A stretch of DNA of 64,000 nucleotides from Candidatus Binatia bacterium (GTDB lineage: Bacteria > Desulfobacterota > Binatia > UBA12015): positions 248,001-312,000 of the forward strand of contig DATCMB010000021.1 in NCBI GenBank assembly GCA_036563615.1, in the 5' to 3' direction. Under the pieces are notes generated by a model. The model saw only the letters and a list, made by a program, of their open reading frames with translations. It was not told the origin of the DNA and ran no database searches. Every line of letters begins with the position of its first letter. The stretch's first letter is position 1. A program made the translations under genes and the position numbers. Positions 58,587 to 64,000 of this stretch are shown piece by piece.

Positions 58587-60408
58587 GGGCGCAACCGGCG
58601 ACGACGCCTTGGCGCGCGCGCTCGGTCGCGCGCTCGACGCGCAGGCCGACGACGCTGCGCGCGGCGCACACCCCGACGAGGCGCAGGTCGCGCGCTACCT
58701 CTCGCGCGAGCTCGCACCGGACGAGGTCGAGCGCTTCGAGCGCCACGTCGCCGCGTGCGCGCGCTGCGCGGAGGAGCTGGCGATCGTCGCGGCGCTCGAG
58801 GCCGATGCGGCGTCGGCGACGTCTCCCGCAGCGGACGTCGACGAGCGCGCTGACGTGCGCGCGCGTGCCGTCGCGTCCGCGTCGGCGCGCGACGAGCGGG
58901 GCGCGCACGCCGCACGCGCCGCGCAGGTCGAGCGGACCGCGCACGCCGAGCGTGGCGAGCGCGTGGAGCGCGTCGCTCGCGTCGAGCGCGCGAAGCCGCG
59001 CCGGCGCCGGCTCCGCTGGCTGCGCATCGCCGCGGGGCTCGCGGTGGTGCTGCTCGCGGGCGGCGCGGTCGCGGGCAACTGGGCGGTCGGCCGCCTGCAG
59101 CCGACGCTGGTCGCCGGCATGGCGAGCGCGCTCGGGCGCGAGGTCTCCGGCGGCAGCGCGTCGCTCGTCCTCGCGGGCGGCCCCGGTCTGCGCCTCGACG
59201 ACCTCCGCGTCGCCGAGGATCCGCGCTTCGGCGGCGGCGCGTTCGCGACCGTCGAGGGCGCGGTGCTGCGCGTCGATCCGCGCGAGCTGTTGCGCGGACG
59301 CGTGCGCGGCGCGATCGCGCTCGAGGCGCCGGCGGTGCACCTGATCCGCGACGGCGCCGGCATCTGGAACATCGAGACGCTCGCCGGACGCGAGCCGGCG
59401 CGCGGGGTCGGCGTGCCGCCGGGGTTGCCGCCGAGCGCCGCGACGCCGCCGAAGCCAGGCAGCGCCGACGTCCGTAAAGCAAAGGAGCGCCTCGTCCGCC
59501 TCACCTCGGCGACGATCGAGAACGGCACGCTCGAGATCACCGACGAGAAGGGCGGCGGCAAGACGCTCGCGCTGCGCGACCTCGACCTGCGCTACACGAG
59601 CGACGCCCCGACCGAGCCCAGCGCGATCCAGCTCAGCGGCACGCTCGGCGCGAGCGCGCAGCGCATCGCGCTGCGCGGCGAGATCGGCCCGTTCGAGGGC
59701 GGCGCGACGCCGCGCTGGAGCTTCGACGAGGTCGAGCTCGCGCGCCTGCCGCTCGCCGACATCCCCGGCGCGCCGCAGTCGCTGACCGGCGAGCTGACCT
59801 TCACCGGCTCGCTCGCGAGCGAGGGCCGCGGCATCGAGACCATCGTCGCCAACGCGTCCGGCAAGGGCGAGCTCGGCCTCTGCTGCGGCGAGCTGCGCGA
59901 GCGAAACCTCTTCGCCGAGCTGGTCGCGGCGCTCGCCCGCGAGGCGGCGCACGACGGCGACGTGAGCTTGACGGCGCACGATCTGCTCGAGCGCGCGCGC
60001 CAGGTGCCCGCGCTCGCGAGCGCGCTCGCGCCGGGCGCGACGCCGTTCGAGGACATCGCTGGCAGCGTCGAGATCGCGTCCGGCAGCGTGAGCTTCGACG
60101 ATCTCGCGGTCGACACCTCGCTGTTCCGCGCGAGCGCGACCGGCTCGCTGACGCACGCGGGCGCGCTCGACGTGCAGGGCACGGTGACGCTCGGTGCGGA
60201 CGCGACGCGCGCGCTCGTCGCGCTGCTGCCCGAGGCGGGGCGGCTCTTCGCGCAGGGCGCGGAGCTCGAGGTGCCGTTCAAGGCGGCGGGACGCTGGCCC
60301 GACGTGCGCCTCGAGGTCGACGTGCGCACCGCGATCGCGCGCGCCGCTGCACCGCTCGATCCGCGCGCGCTGCGCGTGGTGCCGCTGCTCGCGCGCGTCG
60401 CGGGCTGA
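58579..60408 (+). CDS. Zinc-finger anti-sigma factor fused to an AsmA-like periplasmic domain
   Basis: A 609-residue membrane protein. Residues 30-70 carry the anti-sigma zinc motif H56-x3-C60-x2-C63 (ERFERHVAACARCAEEL), which holds sigma region 2/4 in the cytoplasm. A charged linker (~71-145) leads to one membrane helix (IAAGLAVVLLAGGAVAGNWAV, ~150-170). The periplasmic ~430 residues are AsmA-like: GREVSGGSASLVLAGGPGLRLDDLRVAEDPRFGGGAFATVEGAVLRVDPRELLRG, TSATIENGTLEITDEKGGGKTLALRDLDLRYT and GSVSFDDLAVDTSLFRASATGSL. The gene starts 8 bases before the sigma stop. AsmA domains carry lipids between membranes, so the sigma factor may respond to envelope lipid state. Confidence 0.85.
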   Translation: MRRGATGDDALARALGRALDAQADDAARGAHPDEAQVARYLSRELAPDEVERFERHVAACARCAEELAIVAALEADAASATSPAADVDERADVRARAVASASARDERGAHAARAAQVERTAHAERGERVERVARVERAKPRRRRLRWLRIAAGLAVVLLAGGAVAGNWAVGRLQPTLVAGMASALGREVSGGSASLVLAGGPGLRLDDLRVAEDPRFGGGAFATVEGAVLRVDPRELLRGRVRGAIALEAPAVHLIRDGAGIWNIETLAGREPARGVGVPPGLPPSAATPPKPGSADVRKAKERLVRLTSATIENGTLEITDEKGGGKTLALRDLDLRYTSDAPTEPSAIQLSGTLGASAQRIALRGEIGPFEGGATPRWSFDEVELARLPLADIPGAPQSLTGELTFTGSLASEGRGIETIVANASGKGELGLCCGELRERNLFAELVAALAREAAHDGDVSLTAHDLLERARQVPALASALAPGATPFEDIAGSVEIASGSVSFDDLAVDTSLFRASATGSLTHAGALDVQGTVTLGADATRALVALLPEAGRLFAQGAELEVPFKAAGRWPDVRLEVDVRTAIARAAAPLDPRALRVVPLLARVAG

Positions 60409-60433
60409 GCTTCGTCGGCGCGGCGCAGCGCGG

Positions 60434-60467
60434 CGCGGTGTCCGCCGCCGCCGCGCCGGACACCGCG
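60434..60467 (+). terminator. 11-bp hairpin after the anti-sigma/AsmA gene
   Basis: CGCGGTGTCCG and CGGACACCGCG are exact complements around a 12-base GC loop, 26 bases after the stop, followed by TCTTCTTCG. Probably a terminator between the sigma operon and the CoA-transferases. Confidence 0.6.
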
Positions 60468-60505
60468 TCTTCTTCGCGAGCTTCGCCTTCTGATAAGCGT
60501 GGCCC

Positions 60506-61747
60506 GTGGCCCGCGCGCTCGACGGCTACCGCGTCCTCGATCTCACCGACGAGAAGGGCTTTCTCTGCGGGCGCATCCTCGCCGAGCTCGGCGCCGACGT
60601 GATCAAGATCGAGCCGCCGGGCGGCGACCCGGTGCGGCACCGCCCGCCATGGATCGCGTCGGGCAGCGCGCCGCAGGCCGAGCGCTCGATCCCGTGGCTC
60701 GCCTACAACGCGAGCAAGCGCGGCGTGACGCTCGACGTCACCAGCGCGCGCGGCCGCGAGCTGCTCGATCGGCTGTGCGCCGGCGCCGACGCGCTGATCG
60801 AGTCGTACGACCCGCAAATGCTGGCTGCGGCGCGCGTCGACTACGCGACGCTGTCGGCTGCGCACCCGCAGCTCGTCGTGTGCTCGATCACGCCGTTCGG
60901 GCGCTCGGGCCCCTGCGCCGGGTGGCGCGGCAGCGATCTCACGGTCACCGCGATGGGCGGCAACATGGCGCTCACCGGCGATCCCGACCGCGCGCCGCTG
61001 CGCTGCACGATGCCGGCGTCGTACTGCCACGGCGGTGCGGAAGCTGCGGCGGGCGTGCTGGTCGCGCTGCACGCGCGCGAGCTCGTCGGGCGCGGGCAGC
61101 ACGTCGACGTGTCGCTCCAGGCCTGCGTCGTCGGCACGATCATGACCGGCGCTTCGCAGTGGGCGCGCGACCGCCGCGACCGCACGCGCACCGGCGCCTG
61201 CTACCCCGTCGGCAAGACGCTGCAGCGCGAGGTGTGGCCGTGCCGCGACGGCTTCGTGTCGTTCGCGCTGCGCGGCGGACCGGCGCGCATCCCCGGGCTC
61301 GTCGCGACCGCGAAGTGGCTCGAGGAGGAAGGCATCGACGCGCCGGCGTGGCGCGATCGCGACTGGACGGCGTACAGCCACAACGACCTCACGCAGCACG
61401 AGGTCGACGCGCTGTCGGCGCCGCTGCTCGAGCTCTTCGCGCGCAAGACGATGCGCGAGCTGTTCGCGGAGTCGATCGCGCGCGGCGTGATGCTGGCGCC
61501 GGTCAACGACGCGCGCGAGATCGCGCGCAGCGAGCAGCTCGCGGCGCGCGCGTTCTTCGCCGAGGTGCGCGACGAAGAGCGCGGCCTGACGTACGCGCTG
61601 CCCGCACGCTTCGCCGTGATGTCGGCCTGCGAGACCGACGTGCGCTGTCCCGCGCCGCGCATCGGCGAGCACAACGAAGAGGTCTACGGCGAGCTCGGGA
61701 TCGGCGCCGACGAGCTCGCGGCGCTGCGCCGCGCGGGGGTCGTGTGA
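60506..61747 (+). CDS. CaiB/BaiF family CoA-transferase (first)
   Basis: A 413-residue class-III CoA-transferase starting at GTG (another GTG lies at 60499). VLDLTDEKGFLCGRILAELGADVIKIEPPGGDPVR is the conserved opening; the region SDLTVTAMGGNMALTGDPDRAPLR and HVDVSLQACVVGTI follow. The catalytic Asp usually lies in the G-R-G-Q-x-V-D-V segment; here GRGQHVDVSLQ has it. It moves CoA between carboxylic acids. Its end overlaps the next gene as GTGA. Confidence 0.9.
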   Translation: MARALDGYRVLDLTDEKGFLCGRILAELGADVIKIEPPGGDPVRHRPPWIASGSAPQAERSIPWLAYNASKRGVTLDVTSARGRELLDRLCAGADALIESYDPQMLAAARVDYATLSAAHPQLVVCSITPFGRSGPCAGWRGSDLTVTAMGGNMALTGDPDRAPLRCTMPASYCHGGAEAAAGVLVALHARELVGRGQHVDVSLQACVVGTIMTGASQWARDRRDRTRTGACYPVGKTLQREVWPCRDGFVSFALRGGPARIPGLVATAKWLEEEGIDAPAWRDRDWTAYSHNDLTQHEVDALSAPLLELFARKTMRELFAESIARGVMLAPVNDAREIARSEQLAARAFFAEVRDEERGLTYALPARFAVMSACETDVRCPAPRIGEHNEEVYGELGIGADELAALRRAGVV

Positions 61748-62967
61748 GCGGCGCTGTCGGCGTGAAGGCGCTCGCGGGCGTCAAGGTGCTGGAATTCGGC
61801 GGCGGCGCCGCGGGGCCGATCGCGGTCCGGCATCTCGCCGACCACGGCGCGACGGTGATCCGCGTCGAGTCGCGCACGCGGCCGGACTTCCTGCGCGTGC
61901 TCGGTCTCTCGAAGAAGAACCGCAATCTCGACGACGCGCCGATGTTCATGATGCTCAACTGCAACAAGATGTCGGTGGCGCTGAACCTGAGCGACCCGCG
62001 CGGCGTCGAGCTCGCGAAGAAGCTCGTGCTGTGGGCCGACGTCGTCGCCGAGAACTTCGCGCCCAAGGCGATGCGCAAGTGGGGCCTCGACTACGAGAGC
62101 CTGCGCGCGCTCAAGCCCGACCTGGTGATGGTCAGCACCTGCCTCATGGGCCAGACCGGCCCGCACCGCGACTACCCCGGCTTCGGCGGCCAGGGCTCGG
62201 CGATCTCCGGCTTCAACTTCCTGACCGGCTGGCCCGACCGCGAGGCCGTCGGCCAGCACGGCACGATCACCGACTCGCTCGCGCCGCGCTTCGTCGCCGC
62301 AGCCGTGCTGGCGGCGCTGCTGCGCCGGAAGAAGACGGGCGAGGGCTGCTACATCGACGTCGCGCAGACCGAGACCGCGGCGTACTCGCTCTCCGGCTGG
62401 ATGCTCGAGTACTCTGCGAACGGCGAGGTGATCGGGCGCGACGGCAACCGCTCGCGGATCGCGGCGCCGCACGGCGCGTTTCCGTGCCGCGGCGAGGACC
62501 GATGGTGCGTCATCGCCTGCTGGGACGACGCCGGCTGGCAGCGGCTGGTCGCGGCGATGGGCTCGCCCGCGTGGGCGCTCGAGGAGCGCTGGGCGACGCT
62601 TGCGGGTCGGAAGAAGGACGAGGACGAGCTCGAAGCGTCGATCGCGGGGTGGACCGCGTCGCGCGAGGCTTCGGAGGTCGCGGAGCTGCTGCAGCGCGCG
62701 GGGGTCGAGGCGGGCGTGGTCGCGACGTGCCGCGACCTGGTCGCGGATCCGCAGCTCGAGCACCGCGGGCACTTCGTGCCGATGCAGCACGCGGTGCTCG
62801 GCGCGCACACGTGCGAGGCGCTCGGCTACCGGCTGTCGGAGACGCCGGGCGCGATCGAGCGTCCGGGGCCGCTGCTCGGGGAGCACTCGCGGTACGTGTA
62901 CCGCGAGATCCTCGGGCTCGCGGACGACGAAATCGAGCGTTTAGCCTCCGACGGCGTGCTGCGCTGA
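61744..62967 (+). CDS. CaiB/BaiF family CoA-transferase (second)
   Basis: A 407-residue homologue of the first transferase, starting at a GTG that overlaps its stop. KALAGVKVLEFGGGAAGPIAVRHLADHGATVIRVES, then LKPDLVMVSTCLMGQTGPHRDYPGFGGQGSAISGFNFLTGWPDR and GEGCYIDVAQTETAAYSLSGWMLEYS (catalytic D in YIDVAQ). The tight pair suggests a two-subunit transferase, as known for succinyl-CoA:mesaconate or benzylsuccinate-type enzymes, or two substrate-specific steps. Confidence 0.92.
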   Translation: MSGAVGVKALAGVKVLEFGGGAAGPIAVRHLADHGATVIRVESRTRPDFLRVLGLSKKNRNLDDAPMFMMLNCNKMSVALNLSDPRGVELAKKLVLWADVVAENFAPKAMRKWGLDYESLRALKPDLVMVSTCLMGQTGPHRDYPGFGGQGSAISGFNFLTGWPDREAVGQHGTITDSLAPRFVAAAVLAALLRRKKTGEGCYIDVAQTETAAYSLSGWMLEYSANGEVIGRDGNRSRIAAPHGAFPCRGEDRWCVIACWDDAGWQRLVAAMGSPAWALEERWATLAGRKKDEDELEASIAGWTASREASEVAELLQRAGVEAGVVATCRDLVADPQLEHRGHFVPMQHAVLGAHTCEALGYRLSETPGAIERPGPLLGEHSRYVYREILGLADDEIERLASDGVLR

Positions 62968-62990
62968 ACGTCGAAGGGACGTCGTTCGCG

Positions 62991-63926
62991 CTAGTGTCCC
63001 GGCCGGATGCGCGCGAGCAGGCGCGGCGCCACCGCGTCCCAGTGCTCGCGGAAGAAGCTCAGCACGCGCAGGTCGCAGAGCTTTCCGTCGACGTGCTCGT
63101 GCGCGACGAAGCGTCCCTCCTCGACGAAGAAGCGCCCCACCCCGCTTCCGATCTTGTCGCTCACGTCGCCGATCACTTCCGCGTACAGCTTACGAAGCTG
63201 CCACGTGCGGAAGACGTGATCGATGAAGAGCACGACGGCTTCGAGCGGCCAGCCCTGCCCGCGCACACGCGGCTCGAAGGCGAGCTCGAGAAAGGCCGTT
63301 CCCTCGCGAAGGTCCGCGTCGTGAACGCTGATGACACCGATCCGGGCGGCGGACTTCAGTGCGATGACGACGTGCTCGAGCAAGACTGCGCGTGTCACGC
63401 TTGACGCTCCGAAGGAGCGCAGGCTCGTACGGCGCTGCGTGGACACCATCAAAGCTTCGACGAAGGCGTCGTCGCCCGGCAGGAGTGGTCGCTGCAGCGT
63501 GTGCCGTCCAACCAAGGTCGGCACGTCGTAAGCGGATGCGCCGTCCGAGACGCGGTCGGCGGCGCTGACGCGCTCCGCGTAGATGCGGTACACGTCCTCG
63601 ACGGAGGTCAGGCTCGCGACCTCCGAGTCCTCGACTGTCGCGCCGAGATCGTCAAGCAAGAGTACGAGCTCGAGGATTCGTACGGAATCCAGGTCCAGGT
63701 CCTCGCGAAGGCGCGCCTTCGGCAGGACGCGGCCCACGGACATCCCCATCTCGGCCGCGAAGCGAACGCGGAAGGCGTCGGGAGAAAGCGGCTGCCTGCG
63801 TCCGGTCGCGGGGGCCGAGCTCGCCGGCGTGCTGGTCGAGGTGGAATCGGAGCCGGGCGATGGCCTGTTCGCGTCGAGACCGGTCGCTGCGCGCGGTCGC
63901 CCGTTCGATGCAGTCGGCTCGTCCAT
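62991..63926 (-). CDS. Acyl-carrier-protein domain fused to a GNAT N-acyltransferase domain
   Basis: A 311-residue protein. Residues 1-45 are a Ser/Thr/Pro-rich head. Residues ~46-120 are ACP-like: REDLDLDSVRILELVLLLDDLGATVEDSEVASLTSVEDVYRI, with S81 of DLDSVRI as the expected phosphopantetheine site. Residues ~130-300 are a GNAT fold: TLQRPLLPGDDAFVEALMVSTQRRTS, GVISVHDADLREGTAFLELAFEPRVRGQGWPLEAV (acetyl-CoA loop region) and FVEEGRFVAHEHVDGKLCDLRVLSFFREHW. This would pass an acyl group from its own ACP to an amine. Unusual, family partner not recognised. Confidence 0.72.
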   Translation of the reverse strand: MDEPTASNGRPRAATGLDANRPSPGSDSTSTSTPASSAPATGRRQPLSPDAFRVRFAAEMGMSVGRVLPKARLREDLDLDSVRILELVLLLDDLGATVEDSEVASLTSVEDVYRIYAERVSAADRVSDGASAYDVPTLVGRHTLQRPLLPGDDAFVEALMVSTQRRTSLRSFGASSVTRAVLLEHVVIALKSAARIGVISVHDADLREGTAFLELAFEPRVRGQGWPLEAVVLFIDHVFRTWQLRKLYAEVIGDVSDKIGSGVGRFFVEEGRFVAHEHVDGKLCDLRVLSFFREHWDAVAPRLLARIRPGH

Positions 63927-64000
63927 GTCGTCCTACCTTTCTGGGCGCCGTCGGCTGGGTACGTCCGTACGCGGCGCTCCTACTGGGTAGGCGTGACGAG

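Overview
The window is very GC-rich, densely coding DNA from a Gram-negative bacterium. Signal peptides, a lipobox, AsmA/DUF748 envelope proteins and Wzm/Wzt exporters point to a double membrane. Cysteine-rich secreted proteins of the type common in deltaproteobacteria, together with many acyl-CoA enzymes (thiolase with DUF35, acyl-CoA dehydrogenase, MaoC, two CaiB/BaiF CoA-transferases), suggest an uncultured deltaproteobacterial or Binatota-like lineage. That placement is inference; no rRNA or ribosomal gene is present. One tRNA gene, tRNA-Val(CAC), was found. No CRISPR array, transposase or phage gene was seen.

Layout. 0-7.4 kb: end of a FemAB-like gene, SnoaL-like protein, aldehyde dehydrogenase, SDR, an RRM RNA-binding protein with a strong terminator, a zinc-ribbon/Tudor protein, a 24-residue membrane peptide and a DUF35/thiolase pair. 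7.5-11.5 kb: two paralogous cysteine-rich secreted proteins, one frameshifted, around a TPR protein. 11.6-18.1 kb: exonuclease III, a glycosyltransferase, an amino-acid permease, a PLP decarboxylase and a secreted protein ending in CxxCH. 18.2-23.6 kb: a surface-glycan export block (sulfotransferase, two complete ABC exporters, GT2). 23.8-33.5 kb: small enzymes and regulators, including an RskA-type protein, an ECF sigma factor with a SnoaL domain, and a GlxA/DJ-1 operon with a palindromic promoter. 33.6-41.3 kb: an agarase-like lipoprotein, a 1125-residue DUF748 protein and an MFS-spermidine synthase fusion.

42.3-49.6 kb looks like an accessory, defence-type island ending at the 3' end of tRNA-Val. 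It holds a NERD-nuclease/UvrD-like helicase, the remains of an ADP-ribosylglycohydrolase, and a 1253-residue fusion of HIT, phospholipase-D nuclease, DEAD/DEAH helicase and a C-terminal LexA-type (S24) domain. An unrecognised 247-residue protein follows it. This is the best candidate for an undescribed system.

49.8-64 kb returns to CoA metabolism (acyl-CoA dehydrogenase, monooxygenase, enoyl-CoA hydratase, MaoC, two CoA-transferases), purU, a histone-H1-like zinc-finger protein and an alcohol dehydrogenase. It also has a second unusual pair: a sigma factor overlapping a zinc-finger anti-sigma factor whose periplasmic part is an AsmA-like domain. An ACP-GNAT fusion closes the window. All family assignments are by reading the translated sequence; no search was run.
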